A DNA stretch of 47,714 nt from Actinomycetota bacterium (GCA_002861595.1 PJQG01000011.1:1-47714); one strand, 5' to 3'. Positions 30,778 to 43,971 are shown, counted from the stretch's first letter. Translations and numbers: made by a program. Notes: generated by a model not told the origin, from the sequence alone.

Positions 30778-32129
30778 AGGCGCTGGTCTTCGAGCGGTCC
30801 CTCCCCCGCTTCGCCGCCGCTCGGGTCGCCTCGGCGTTGACCGCCGGAGGTGGGGCGCGTGTGGGGCCCCTGCGGCTGGCCGACGTGGAACCGCCTGCCC
30901 TCCCCGGCCCGGGATGGCACCGCCTGCGTCCCCGGCTGGCCGGGATCTGCGGCTCGGACCTCGCAACCGTCGACGGCCAGAGCAGCCGCTGGTTCGAGCC
31001 CGTCGTCAGCTTCCCGTTCGTACCCGGCCACGAGGTGGTGGGCGACCTCGACGACGGGAGCCGCGCCGTCCTCGAGCCGGTGCTGGCCTGTGCCGCCCGC
31101 GGCATCGACCCCGCCTGTGCGGCGTGTGCCCGCGGCGACACCGGCAGCTGTGAGCGGATCGCCTTCGGCTGCCTGCAGCCCGGCCTGCAGACCGGGTACT
31201 GCGCCGACACCGGCGGCGGGTGGTCCGGCGGCCTGGTCGCCCACGAGAGCCAGCTCCACCCCGTGCCCGACGGAATGAGCGACCAGGCCGCGGTCATGGT
31301 GGAGCCGGCTGCGTGCGCGGTCCACGCCGTGCAGAACGCAGGAATCGCCGACGGTGACACCGTCGTGGTGCTCGGCGCCGGCACCCTCGGGCTGTGCGCC
31401 GTGGCCGCCGTCCGCCACCTGGCTCGGCCCGGCGCTCTCATCGCCGGCGCCAAGCACCCCGAGCAGCGCCGGCTGGCCCGCGCCCTGGGGGCCGGCACGG
31501 TCGCCGCCCCGAGCGAGGTGCGCCGGTCGGTCCGGCGCCAGACGCAGTCACTGGCGATGGACGGCCAGCTCACCGGCGGCGCCGACGTGGTCATCGACTG
31601 CGTGGGCAGCGAATCGTCGCTGCGCGAGAGCCTGGCCGTCGTCCGTCCCCGAGGGGCGGTGGTGCTCGTCGGCATGCCCGGGCCCGTCAACGTCGACCTC
31701 ACGCCCCTGTGGCAGCGCGAGGTGCGACTGGTCGGCTCCTACGCCTACCGTCACGCCACCTTCGCCACCGCCTTCGAACTGGTCGCCGCGGCCGGCCTGG
31801 AACGCCTCGTGAGCGCCCTGTACCCGTTGGAGGAATGGCGCGACGCCATCGACCACGCCGTCCACGCCGGGCCCCGCGGCGCCGTCAAGATCGCCTTCGA
31901 CCTCCGCCCGCGCCCCGGCGCCGCCTCGGGGAGGAGAGCGGAGTTGGGGCCCCGCTCGGGCGAGACTGCGGGCACGGCCCCGGGCGGGGATGGGGACCCC
32001 GCCTCGGGGAGGAGAGCGGGGTTGGGGCCCCGCTCGGGCGAGACTGCGGGCACGGCCCCGGGCGGGGATGGGGACCCCGCCTCGGGGAGGAGAGCGGGGT
32101 TGGGGCCCCGCTCGGGCGAGACTGCATAG
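30774..32129 (+). CDS. Zinc-dependent alcohol dehydrogenase-like (MDR) protein with repeat tail
   Basis: 451 residues from GTG 30774, overlapping the previous stop. The catalytic N-terminal domain has GICGSDLATVDGQ (zinc Cys), PGHEVVGDL (His, Glu) and a structural-zinc set of four Cys (EPVLACAARG, ACAACARGDTGSC). The Rossmann domain has VVVLGAGTLGLCAVAAV. Substrate binding continues to about residue 380. The remaining 65 or so residues are a low-complexity tail of a 26-residue unit (ASGRRAGLGPRSGETAGTAP and GGDGDP) encoded by a 78-bp tandem repeat. It oxidises an alcohol or reduces an aldehyde with NAD(P). In this operon it could act on the product of the acyl-CoA reductase (inference). Confidence 0.87.
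   Translation: MKALVFERSLPRFAAARVASALTAGGGARVGPLRLADVEPPALPGPGWHRLRPRLAGICGSDLATVDGQSSRWFEPVVSFPFVPGHEVVGDLDDGSRAVLEPVLACAARGIDPACAACARGDTGSCERIAFGCLQPGLQTGYCADTGGGWSGGLVAHESQLHPVPDGMSDQAAVMVEPAACAVHAVQNAGIADGDTVVVLGAGTLGLCAVAAVRHLARPGALIAGAKHPEQRRLARALGAGTVAAPSEVRRSVRRQTQSLAMDGQLTGGADVVIDCVGSESSLRESLAVVRPRGAVVLVGMPGPVNVDLTPLWQREVRLVGSYAYRHATFATAFELVAAAGLERLVSALYPLEEWRDAIDHAVHAGPRGAVKIAFDLRPRPGAASGRRAELGPRSGETAGTAPGGDGDPASGRRAGLGPRSGETAGTAPGGDGDPASGRRAGLGPRSGETA
31923..32126 (+). repeat. 78-bp in-frame tandem repeat, about 2.6 copies
   Basis: Units start at 31923, 32001 and 32079 (GCCTCGGGGAGGAGAGCGG). Copies are almost identical; the first differs by an A for a G near its start. Seventy-eight is a multiple of three, so the repeat extends the dehydrogenase C-terminus without shifting frame. 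Near-identity suggests recent slippage or unequal exchange. Confidence 0.9.
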
Positions 32130-33716
32130 ATGTCCCGGCCCGGGTTCGTCCTCGACGTGGATCGGTCCACGCCGCCCATGCTGTTCTGGCACGGCGAGAA
32201 GTTCCGGCTGGAGCGCCTCCCCGAGGGCTCGCGGGTGGTCTACCCGCCGGAGCCGGTCGAGGCCCTGGCCGACCCCGACGCCGCCATCCGCCACGCCCTG
32301 CTCAACCCCGTCGGCGACAGCGCGCCGCTCCCCGCCCTGCTGAAAGCGGGGATGCGCCTCACCATCTGCTTCGACGACGTGTCGTTGCCGCTTCCCCCGA
32401 TGCGCCGCCCCGACGTGCGCCAGCGGGTCATCGAGGCCGTCCTCGACCTGGCCGCCGACGCCGGCGTGGACGACGTGGTGCTCATCGCCGCCCTGGCCCT
32501 GCACCGGCGCATGACCGAGGCCGAGCTCCGCCACGCCCTCGGCGACCGTGTCTACGACGCCTTCGCCCCGTTCGGCCAGCTGACCCAGCTCGACGCTGAG
32601 GACCCCGACGCCATGCTGCACCTGGGCACCACCGACCAGGGTGAGGACGTCGAGATCAGCAAGCGCGCCGCCACCAGCGACCTCATCGTCTACGTCAACA
32701 TCAACCTGGTGGCCATGGACGGCGGCCACAAGAGCGTCGCCACCGGTCTGGCTTCGTACCGTTCGCTCAAGCACCACCACAACGTCGCCACCATGTTGCA
32801 GAGCAGGTCCTTCATGGACCAGCACCGCTCGGAGCTGCACTCGAGCAACTGGCGGATGGGCCGCCACATCGCGGCGTCGGGCATCAAGGTCTTCCAGATC
32901 GAGACCACCCTCAACACCGACACCTTCCCCGAGCACTTCGCCTTCCTCCAGCGCCGGGAGTGGGAGTGGGGCCCCAAGGACCGGGCCACCTTCCTGGCCG
33001 TGAGCCGGTCGCTCGACCGCACCCCCGCCCGCCTGGCCCGCTCCATCTTCCACGGCATCAGGTCGCCCCACCAGATGGCCAGCGTGCAGGCCGGCGAGGT
33101 GGAGGCCGTCCACGCCCTGACCACCGAGAACCTCTACCGCCAGCAACTGGTGGAGGTAAGCGGCCAGACCGACGTGCTCACCATGGGCCTTCCGTACATC
33201 AGCCCCTACAACGTGAACTCGATCATGAACCCGATCCTGGTGGCCTGCCTGGGCCTCGGGTACTTCTTCAACCTGTACCGGGGCAAACCGCTCGTGCGCG
33301 AGGGCGGCGTGCTCATCCTGCGCCACCCCACCCCCTGGGCCTTCCACCCGGTGCACCACCCCAGCTACATCGACTTCTTCGAAGAGGTCCTGGCCGAGAC
33401 GACCGACCCGGTCAAGATCGAGGCCGACTTCGAGGAGCGCTTCGCCACCGACCCCTGGTACATCCACCTCTACCGCACCAGCTACGCCTATCACGGCGTC
33501 CATCCGTTCTACATGTGGTACTGGTGCGCGCACGCCCTGTCCCACCTCGGCGGGGTGATCGTGGTGGGCGGCGACGTCAAGGCCGTGCGGCGCATGGGGT
33601 TCAAGCCGGCGTCCACCCTCCAGGACGCCCTCGAGATGGCCAGCGACGTCGTGGGCCGGGACCCTTCGATCACCTACCTGCACGCCCCACCCCTGCTCCT
33701 GGCCGACGTCCGATGA
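32130..33716 (+). CDS. LarA-like (DUF2088) lactate-racemase-domain protein
   Basis: 528 residues, starting on the base after the dehydrogenase stop. The N-terminal domain matches LarA-like proteins: LTICFDDVSLPLPPMRRPDV, VVLIAALALHRRMTEAEL, ATSDLIVYVNINLVAMDGGH then KSVATGL. In LarA a Lys carries the nickel-pincer cofactor and several His act in catalysis. Here the Lys of GGHKSV aligns, as does the His of ALHRR. The His ten positions before the Lys in LarA appears to be replaced, so it belongs to a divergent subgroup whose reaction is unknown. The C-terminal half is His/Tyr/Trp-rich (HPVHHPSYIDFF, YHGVHPFYMWYW). No cofactor-synthesis genes (LarB/C/E) are in the window. Confidence 0.8.
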   Translation: MSRPGFVLDVDRSTPPMLFWHGEKFRLERLPEGSRVVYPPEPVEALADPDAAIRHALLNPVGDSAPLPALLKAGMRLTICFDDVSLPLPPMRRPDVRQRVIEAVLDLAADAGVDDVVLIAALALHRRMTEAELRHALGDRVYDAFAPFGQLTQLDAEDPDAMLHLGTTDQGEDVEISKRAATSDLIVYVNINLVAMDGGHKSVATGLASYRSLKHHHNVATMLQSRSFMDQHRSELHSSNWRMGRHIAASGIKVFQIETTLNTDTFPEHFAFLQRREWEWGPKDRATFLAVSRSLDRTPARLARSIFHGIRSPHQMASVQAGEVEAVHALTTENLYRQQLVEVSGQTDVLTMGLPYISPYNVNSIMNPILVACLGLGYFFNLYRGKPLVREGGVLILRHPTPWAFHPVHHPSYIDFFEEVLAETTDPVKIEADFEERFATDPWYIHLYRTSYAYHGVHPFYMWYWCAHALSHLGGVIVVGGDVKAVRRMGFKPASTLQDALEMASDVVGRDPSITYLHAPPLLLADVR

Positions 33717-33739
33717 CGGGCCGGACGGCTTCCTGTACC

Positions 33740-33767
33740 GGAATCCGGCGCCCTGGCGCCGGATTCC
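33740..33767 (+). terminator. GC-rich palindrome between operon genes
   Basis: GGAATCCGGCGCC and GGCGCCGGATTCC flank two bases. It lies in the 67-bp gap before the acyltransferase gene. No T-run follows; it may attenuate or partially terminate transcription. Confidence 0.45.
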
Positions 33768-33783
33768 TCACCACGTTCGTCTC

Positions 33784-34674
33784 GTGAGGCGACGACCGCT
33801 CGGCTTCCCCTTCACCGCCCCGACCTGGCCCCGCCAGGTCCCCCGGCCGCCGGCCGAGCGCCGCACGGGGGTCGACTACGACACGGCGTGGGCCCGCAGG
33901 TACCCGGCCCGCCTGGCCCGGGCCCTGATCCTCGACGGCGTCACCCGGCCCGTCGTCCGTGCCCTCGCCGCCCCCGAGGTCGAGGGGCTCGACCGCATCG
34001 AGTCGCTGGCCGCCCCCGCCATCTTCGCCGTCAACCACAACAGCCACGTCGACACTCCACTGGTGATGACGTCGCTTCCCGACCGGTTCCGCCACCGCAC
34101 CGCGGTGGCCGCCGGCGCCGACTACTTCTTCGACAAGCGGAGCAAGGCCGCCGTCTGGGCGCTGTCGATCAACGCCATCCCGATCGAGCGGGTGCGCGTG
34201 AGTCCCCAGTCCACCCGGCTGGCCAACGCACTGCTCCGGGACGGGTGGAGCCTGATCATCTTTCCCGAGGGCGGCCGCAGCCCTGACGGCTGGGGGCAGG
34301 CCCACCGGGCCGGCGCCGGGTACCTGTCGGTGCGCACCGGCATGCCTGTCGTGCCCGTCCACCTCGAGGGCACGAGGCGCATCTCGAAGAAGGGCGCCAA
34401 GGGCGTCCGCCCGTCCTCCACGCGGGTGACCTTCGGCCACCCACTCCGGCCGGCGGAGGGCGAGGACGCCCGGACCGTGGCGGCGCGCATCGAGCGGGCC
34501 ATCGCCGTGCTGGCCGACGAACAGGCCCACGGCTGGTGGGCGGCCCGCCGGCGCGCCGCCGGCGACGCCACGCCGGCCCTCACCGGCCCTGTCGGGCCGA
34601 GCTGGCGCCGGACCTGGGCCCTCGGGGAAGGCCGGCGCCCAACCACGACCGAGCGCCGGTGGCCCCCGGCGTAG
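33784..34674 (+). CDS. PlsC-type 1-acylglycerol-3-phosphate acyltransferase-like protein
   Basis: 296 residues from GTG 33784. Acyltransferase motif I is NHNSHVDTPLV (HX4D), motif III is IIFPEGGRSPDGWG, and motif IV is VPVHLEG. It transfers an acyl chain from acyl-CoA or acyl-ACP to a glycerol-phosphate or similar hydroxyl, probably at the inner membrane face. It has no clear transmembrane helix. The C-terminus is basic and low-complexity. Last in the TetR-controlled cluster, it points to a lipid product for the pathway (inference). Confidence 0.88.
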   Translation: MRRRPLGFPFTAPTWPRQVPRPPAERRTGVDYDTAWARRYPARLARALILDGVTRPVVRALAAPEVEGLDRIESLAAPAIFAVNHNSHVDTPLVMTSLPDRFRHRTAVAAGADYFFDKRSKAAVWALSINAIPIERVRVSPQSTRLANALLRDGWSLIIFPEGGRSPDGWGQAHRAGAGYLSVRTGMPVVPVHLEGTRRISKKGAKGVRPSSTRVTFGHPLRPAEGEDARTVAARIERAIAVLADEQAHGWWAARRRAAGDATPALTGPVGPSWRRTWALGEGRRPTTTERRWPPA

Positions 34675-34806
34675 CGCCGAGGGACCTGCGCGCGATCCGG
34701 TGCGCATCCCGCACCAGATGGCGCGAAAACCCGGGGCAGCGGCCAGCCAAGCACGGCTACACTCGTCGCGCAGCAGGACCGGGGCGGTACCCCTGGCAAT
34801 GGCAAT

Positions 34807-34847
34807 GGCGCCTCTCCCCCGCACGCACCTTCAACGGAGAAGGCGCC
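34807..34847 (+). promoter_or_regulatory. Stem-loop in glutamate synthase leader
   Basis: GGCGCCTCTCC pairs with GGAGAAGGCGCC (11 bp with one bulge) around an 18-nt loop, 54 bases before the start codon. A possible -10 (TACACT, 34758-34763) lies upstream. The hairpin may be an attenuator or a protein-binding leader. It matches no riboswitch I know. Confidence 0.35.
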
Positions 34848-34901
34848 CTGGCCCCGCTGACCCAGGTGATCCCAGTACCGACCCCGACAACGAGGTGACC
34901 C

Positions 34902-39316
<4,415 letters not shown>

Positions 39317-39320
<4 letters not shown>

Positions 39321-41593
39321 CCGTCTCGGGCTCGAGCTCCAGCCCTTCGGAGGTGGAGGAGGCCCACCGCCGTCTGGCTGAGGGCGTTGCCGTGCTCCGG
39401 CGCCAGCTGGCGCGCCCGCTCACATTGACCGAGAAGATCCTGGGTGGCCACCTGGCCGACCCCGCGGCCTGCCCCAAGGAGCGCGGCGCCTCGTACTGCG
39501 AGCTGCTGCCCGACCGGGTGGCGATGCAGGACGCCACCGCCCAGATGGCGCTGCTCCAGTTCATGACCGCCGGCCTGCCGCAGGTGGCGGTCCCCACCAC
39601 CGTGCACTGCGACCACCTCATCGCCGCCCGCGCCGGCGCTCGTGTCGACCTGCTGGCGGCCGTGGAGACGAACGAGGAGGTGTACGACTTCCTCCGCACG
39701 GTCTCGGCCAAGTACGGGATCGGCTTCTGGAAGCCGGGCTCGGGCATCATCCATCAGGTCGTCCTCGAGCAGTACGCCTTTCCCGGCGGGCTCATGGTCG
39801 GCACCGACTCGCACACTCCCAATGCCGGCGGGCTGGCCATGCTGGCCATCGGGGTGGGCGGCGCCGACGCCGTCGACGTCATGGTGGGAAGCCCCTTCGG
39901 CCTGCGCTGGCCCAACGTCATCGGGGTCCACCTCACCGGCTCCCTCAACGGCTGGGCCGCACCCAAAGACGTCATCCTGAAGGTTGCCGATCTCCTGTCC
40001 GTCAATGGGGGCACCGGTGCCGTCGTCGAGTACTTCGGCGAAGGCACCGAGTCCATCAGCGCCACGGGGAAGGCGACGATCTGCAACATGGGAGCCGAGG
40101 TCGGCGCCACCACCTCGGTGTTCCCCTACGACCGGCGAACGGCGGCCTATCTCCAGTCCACCGGGCGCAAGGAGATCGCCGACCTGGCCGACCTCGTGGC
40201 CGAGCTCCTCCGGACCGACGCCGAGGTGGAAGCTGACCCCGGGCGCTACTTCGATCGGGTGATCGAGATCGACCTCACCAGCCTCGAGCCCCACATCAAC
40301 GGGCCCCACACCCCCGACCTGGCCCGGCCCGTCTCCGACATGGGCGAGGATGCCAAGAGCAACGGCTGGCCGCTGGCCATCAGCTCTGCGCTCGTCGGCT
40401 CGTGCACCAACTCCTCCTACGAGGACATCACGCGAGCCGCCCACGTGGCCCGCCAGGCGGCCGCCCAGGGACTGCGGGTGAAGACGCCCTTGCTGGTGAC
40501 GCCGGGGTCGGAGCGGGTGCGGGCGACCATCGAGCGCGACGGCCTCCTCGCCGACCTGGAGGCGGTCGGCGCCACCGTGCTGGCCAACGCCTGCGGCCCC
40601 TGCATCGGCCAGTGGAAGCGGGACGACGTGGCCGAGGGCGAGGCCAACGTCATCGTCACCTCCTACAACCGCAACTTCCCGCGCCGCAACGACGGGATGG
40701 CCGCCACGCTGGCCTTCGTGGCCTCGCCCGAGACGGTCGTGGCCTACGCCCTCGCCGGGACGCTCGACTTCGACCCACTGCGGGACGCGGTCGACGGCGG
40801 AGGCGACGCCATCCACCTCGAACCCCCCGCCGGAGAGGAGCTGCCCGCCCTCGGTTTCGAGCCGGCCGGGACGGGTTTCGAACCACCGGCAGAGGACGCC
40901 TCGGCCGTGGAGGTCGTGGTGCGGCCCGACAGCGACCGCCTCCAGCTGCTGGAGCCCTTCCCGGCCTGGGACGGGAAGGACTTCGTCGACCTGCCCGTCC
41001 TGCTCAAGGCGTCGGGCAAGTGCACCACCGATCACATCTCGGCCGCCGGCCCGTGGCTGCGGTACCGGGGCCACCTCGACAACATCTCCCGCAACCTGTT
41101 CCTCGGCGCCGTGAACGCCTTCACCGCCGAGCCGGGCACCGGCTACTGCCCCGTGCACGACGGTGCCCTCGAGCCGCTGCCCGACGCCGCCCGCCATTGC
41201 AGGGACGCCGCGGTTCCCTGGGCCGTCGTGGGCGACGAGAACTACGGCGAGGGGTCCTCACGGGAGCACGCGGCCATGGAGCCGAGGCACCTGAACACCA
41301 AGGCCGTGCTCGTGCGCTCCTTCGCCCGGATCCACGAGACCAACCTGAAGAAGCAGGGCGTGCTCCCGCTCACCTTCGCCGATCCCACCTCCTACGACCT
41401 GATCGGCCCTCACGACCGCATCTCCGTCCTCGGACTGGCCGAGCTGGCCCCCGGCAGGCCCGTGGAGTGCCGTGTCACCAGACCCGGAGGCGAGCAGGTG
41501 CCGTTCCAGTGCACGCACACCATGTCCGAGGAGCACGTGGCGTGGTTCCGCGCCGGCGGCGCCCTCAACGTCATCCGGGCCACCCGGGCCTGA
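39317..41593 (+). CDS. acnA: Aconitate hydratase, mitochondrial type
   Basis: 758 residues from GTG 39317 (GTGA overlap with gltB). Length and motifs match mitochondrial-type aconitase rather than the longer AcnA/IRP or AcnB types. The three cluster ligands are Cys363 (GSCTNSS) and Cys426/Cys429 ([10 protein letters not shown]). Other landmarks are [12 protein letters not shown] and, in the swivel domain, [15 protein letters not shown] and [14 protein letters not shown]. It isomerises citrate to isocitrate using a 4Fe-4S cluster. Co-expression with glutamate synthase would link 2-oxoglutarate supply with glutamate formation (inference). The symbol is functional only; the subtype differs from E. 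coli AcnA. Confidence 0.93.
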
Positions 41594-41655
41594 GATCGCT
41601 CCCCGCGGCGGCGCCGGTCTTGCCCATGTGCAAAAGGTCCCGTTAGTGTCCAGCC

Positions 41656-42204
41656 ATGACACCGAAGAGCGGCACCCACACCATCGGGCCCCAGGAAGGC
41701 AGCCTCACCGTCCATACGTTCCGCGCCGGCATGGGCGCCAAGATCGGCCACGACCTGGTCCTCGAGGCGAAGAAGTGGAACGGCACGGTGAACATCGATG
41801 CCGACAACCCGGCGGCCAGCAGCGTCGAGGTGACGGTCGACCTCAACAGCCTCGAGATCGTCAACGCCACGGGCGGCGTCAAGCCCCTGAGCGACAAGGA
41901 CCGGGCCGACATCGCCAAGAACATCGAGAAGACCCTCGACACCGGCAAGCACCCGAACGTGACGTTCAAGTCCACCAGCGTCACCGGGAGCGCGCCCACG
42001 GTGTCGGTCACCGGTGACCTCACCATCAAGGGCACGACCCGTCCGGCCACGCTCGACGTGACGGCCGACGGCAACCGGGTCACGGGCAAGGCGAGCGTCG
42101 TTCAGACGGAGTTCGGCATCAAGCCCTTCTCGGCCATGATGGGCGCGCTCAAGGTCCGCGACGACATCAACCTCGAGTTCACCTGCACGCTGCCCTCCGC
42201 CTAG
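41656..42204 (+). CDS. YceI-family protein
   Basis: 182 residues. Pattern of the YceI lipocalin-like barrel: GSLTVHTFRAGMGAKIGHDL, VEVTVDLNSLEIVN, then LDTGKHPNVTFKSTSVTG, VTGDLTIKGTTRPATLDVTA and a C-terminal FGIKPFSAMMGALKVRDDIN. YceI proteins bind polyisoprenoids or other lipids. This one lacks a signal peptide and should be cytoplasmic, like several actinobacterial homologues. It lies 62 bases after aconitase and is followed by the palindromic element copy at 42226. Confidence 0.92.
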   Translation: MTPKSGTHTIGPQEGSLTVHTFRAGMGAKIGHDLVLEAKKWNGTVNIDADNPAASSVEVTVDLNSLEIVNATGGVKPLSDKDRADIAKNIEKTLDTGKHPNVTFKSTSVTGSAPTVSVTGDLTIKGTTRPATLDVTADGNRVTGKASVVQTEFGIKPFSAMMGALKVRDDINLEFTCTLPSA

Positions 42205-42225
42205 CCCCCCCTCGTCCCGCTCCGC

Positions 42226-42270
42226 TCTGGAGTACATGGCGTACCGCTTCGGTACGCCATGTACTCCAGA
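42226..42270. repeat. Dispersed palindromic element, copy 2
   Basis: A perfect 21-bp inverted repeat starting TCTGGAGTACATGGCG with a 3-nt loop (CTT), in the gap between convergent genes. It matches 30711-30757 in the opposite orientation, and similarity extends into a flanking G-rich stretch (GAGGGGGG). It could also act as a terminator for YceI. Confidence 0.85.
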
Positions 42271-42285
42271 CGCCAGAGGGGCCTC

Positions 42286-42474
42286 TTATCCGTGTTGGCC
42301 GAGGCTGTCCAGGTCCGACTGCGCGTACCCGGCGGGTACCCTGAAGTCAGCGGGCTCGTACACCGGCGCCGCCGTGCAGTGGGTGCAGTGGTGCGGCCGT
42401 GGCTCCGGCGGCGGCATGTCGACGCCGGCGGAGAACTCCCGGCCGCAGTTCTTGCAAATCAGGTACAACGACAT
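42286..42474 (-). CDS. Small zinc-ribbon protein
   Basis: 62 residues with GAGAGGAG before the start. CKNCGREF and HHCTHCTAAP give two CxxC pairs, a probable zinc ribbon. The rest is short and acidic (YEPADFRVPAGYAQSDLDSL). Second gene of a two-gene operon with the 42493-42756 gene, 18 bases away. Role unknown; such ribbons often mediate protein or nucleic-acid contacts. Confidence 0.7.
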   Translation of the reverse strand: MSLYLICKNCGREFSAGVDMPPPEPRPHHCTHCTAAPVYEPADFRVPAGYAQSDLDSLGQHG

Positions 42475-42492
42475 CGCCTGCTCCTCTCTCGG

Positions 42493-42756
42493 TCAGTGGC
42501 TGGACGCTTCGTAGCGCCGGCGCATGCGGCCGATGCCCTCGTCGTTCATCCCGATGCCCCCGGTGCCCGGGCCTCCGGTGCCGGCGTCGGGCTCGAACTC
42601 TTCCTGCCAGGCCGGTTCGGCCACAGGCCGGCGCCGGCCCCGCAGATCGGCCCAGCACTCGCGGAGCAAGCCGGACTCGTGCTCCATTTGCGCGAGGGCC
42701 TCGGCAGGGGCCTCCTCGATCGTTGTCTCGCCAGCTTTGCGACGAACGCGCTTCAT
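42493..42756 (-). CDS. Small hypothetical acidic protein
   Basis: 87 residues. Basic start (MKRVRRKAG) and an acidic helical middle (EEAPAEALAQMEHESGLLRE). A Gly-rich turn (GTGGPGTGGIG) and a final basic helix (MRRRYEA) follow. No domain recognised and no signal peptide. Read from a good sigma-70-like promoter at 42786-42814 and followed by the zinc-ribbon gene. Confidence 0.6.
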   Translation of the reverse strand: MKRVRRKAGETTIEEAPAEALAQMEHESGLLRECWADLRGRRRPVAEPAWQEEFEPDAGTGGPGTGGIGMNDEGIGRMRRRYEASSH

Positions 42757-42785
42757 AGAACCTCCATGGGATTGGTCTCGCCGTA

Positions 42786-42832
42786 CTTGTAGACCATCAG
42801 GTGAAAAGCTTCAATAACTGTTTTTGTCACCT
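42786..42832 (-). promoter_or_regulatory. Promoter with flanking inverted repeat
   Basis: On the minus strand, TTGAAG (42814-42809), 17 bases and TACAAG (42791-42786) form a standard promoter for the two small genes. AGGTGACAAAA and TTTTCACCT (42832-42799) are an inverted repeat with one bulged base enclosing the -35, a likely operator. Confidence 0.55.
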
Positions 42833-42925
42833 AGATGAGTACGGCGCTCCCGGGCAGCCGGAGAGGGCGCGGCGTCAGGTCTGGTCCGCAGTCGACGGAG
42901 GATCTGATCGAGCAGGCGATGCACG

Positions 42926-42957
42926 GCTCACCTGGCAAACGGGCTTACCCGGTGAGC
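42926..42957 (-). terminator. Hairpin at the end of the sigma factor gene
   Basis: GCTCACC and GGTGAGC pair around a nested GGG/CCC stem and overlap the sigma gene stop codon. No T-run. Confidence 0.35.
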
Positions 42958-43880
42958 AACTCCAGGACCCCGGTGTCGATCGAGGGGTGGCGCAGCTTGG
43001 ACATGGCCCGCGCCTCGATCTGGCGGATCCGTTCCCGGCTGAGGTTGAAGCGCATGGCCACCTGCTCAACGCCCATCGGCTCGCCACCGTCGAGGCCGAA
43101 GCGCATCCTGAGGATGGCGCCTTCGCGGCCGTCGAGGAAGGAGAGCAGCCGAGAGATCTCCTCGGGCATGACGGCGTTCACGGCTTCGTCGAGCGGCGAC
43201 GCTGCGGCGCGGTCCTCGATCACGTCGGCCAGCTCGGCGTCGCCGTCCTCGCCCAGCGGCTCGAACAACGATCGGGTGTCAGCCGGGAAACCGAGCGCTT
43301 CGACGACCTTGTCGGGGGTCGTGCCGAGCTCCTTGGCCACCTCGGCGATGGTGGGCGGGCGGGCGAGCTCCATCTGCAGGCGCGTCTCGGTCTTCAGCAC
43401 CCGAGCGACAGCGTCACCGGCGTGGACGGGAAGGCGGATGGTGCGGGCCGTGTTGGCCACGCCCCGCTGGATGGCCTGGCGGATCCACCACGTGGCATAG
43501 GTGGAGAACTTGAACCCCTTCTTGTGGTCGAACTTGTCGACCGCGTGCATGAGGCCGAGGTTGCCCTCCTGCACGAGGTCGAGCAGGGGAAGACCCGACG
43601 CCTGGTACTTCTTGGCCACCGAGACCACCAGGCGCAGGTTGGCCTGCACGAACTGCTTGCGGGCCCGCTCGCCCTCGGCCGCCTCGGCCCGCAGCTCGCG
43701 CTTGCGTGCGGGGGACATCCCGGCGGGGGCGCTCAGCAGCTCGGTGGCGGCGACACCTGCTTCGATCACCTCGCCCAAGTGCTGCTCGTCGGCCTTGGTG
43801 AGCAGGGGGTACCGCCCGATCTCGTTCAGATAGATCCGAAGGAGATCCTCATGGGCCTCGTGATCATTCCTGGATGCCAT
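42945..43880 (-). CDS. RNA polymerase sigma factor, sigma-70 group 2 type
   Basis: 311 residues. Region 1.2 is DLLRIYLNEIGRYPLLTKAD. Region 2 has NLRLVVSVAKKYQASGLPLL, DLVQEGNLGLMHAVDKFD and FSTYATWWIRQAIQRGVANT. Region 3 has RPPTIAEVAKELGTTPDKV, and region 4 has GVEQVAMRFNLSRERIRQIE with ARAMSKLRHPS. There is no long N-terminal region 1.1, so it is a non-essential SigB/SigC-like group 2 factor rather than the housekeeping sigma. It probably serves stress or stationary phase. Divergent from the DnaJ-domain gene, with a palindromic operator in its leader. Confidence 0.93.
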   Translation of the reverse strand: MASRNDHEAHEDLLRIYLNEIGRYPLLTKADEQHLGEVIEAGVAATELLSAPAGMSPARKRELRAEAAEGERARKQFVQANLRLVVSVAKKYQASGLPLLDLVQEGNLGLMHAVDKFDHKKGFKFSTYATWWIRQAIQRGVANTARTIRLPVHAGDAVARVLKTETRLQMELARPPTIAEVAKELGTTPDKVVEALGFPADTRSLFEPLGEDGDAELADVIEDRAAASPLDEAVNAVMPEEISRLLSFLDGREGAILRMRFGLDGGEPMGVEQVAMRFNLSRERIRQIEARAMSKLRHPSIDTGVLELLTG

Positions 43881-43951
43881 AGTTCACGTGTCTCTTCTCG
43901 GGTGCTACTGGGACCACCGGCCGCAGCGCGGCCGGCAGGGAGGAGACAACT

Positions 43952-43971
43952 GGAACACGATTTCTTGTTCC
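43952..43971. promoter_or_regulatory. Palindromic operator-like site in sigma factor leader
   Basis: GGAACACGA and TCTTGTTCC are inverted repeats with one mismatch around two bases, 72 bases before the sigma factor start. The regulator is unknown. Confidence 0.45.

Noticed and set aside
31548-33683. Very long minus-strand open frame opposite the dehydrogenase and LarA-like genes
   Set aside because: High GC leaves stop codons rare on the opposite strand. The plus-strand proteins show conserved motifs throughout, while the antisense product is a low-complexity Gly/Val/His/Asp chain.
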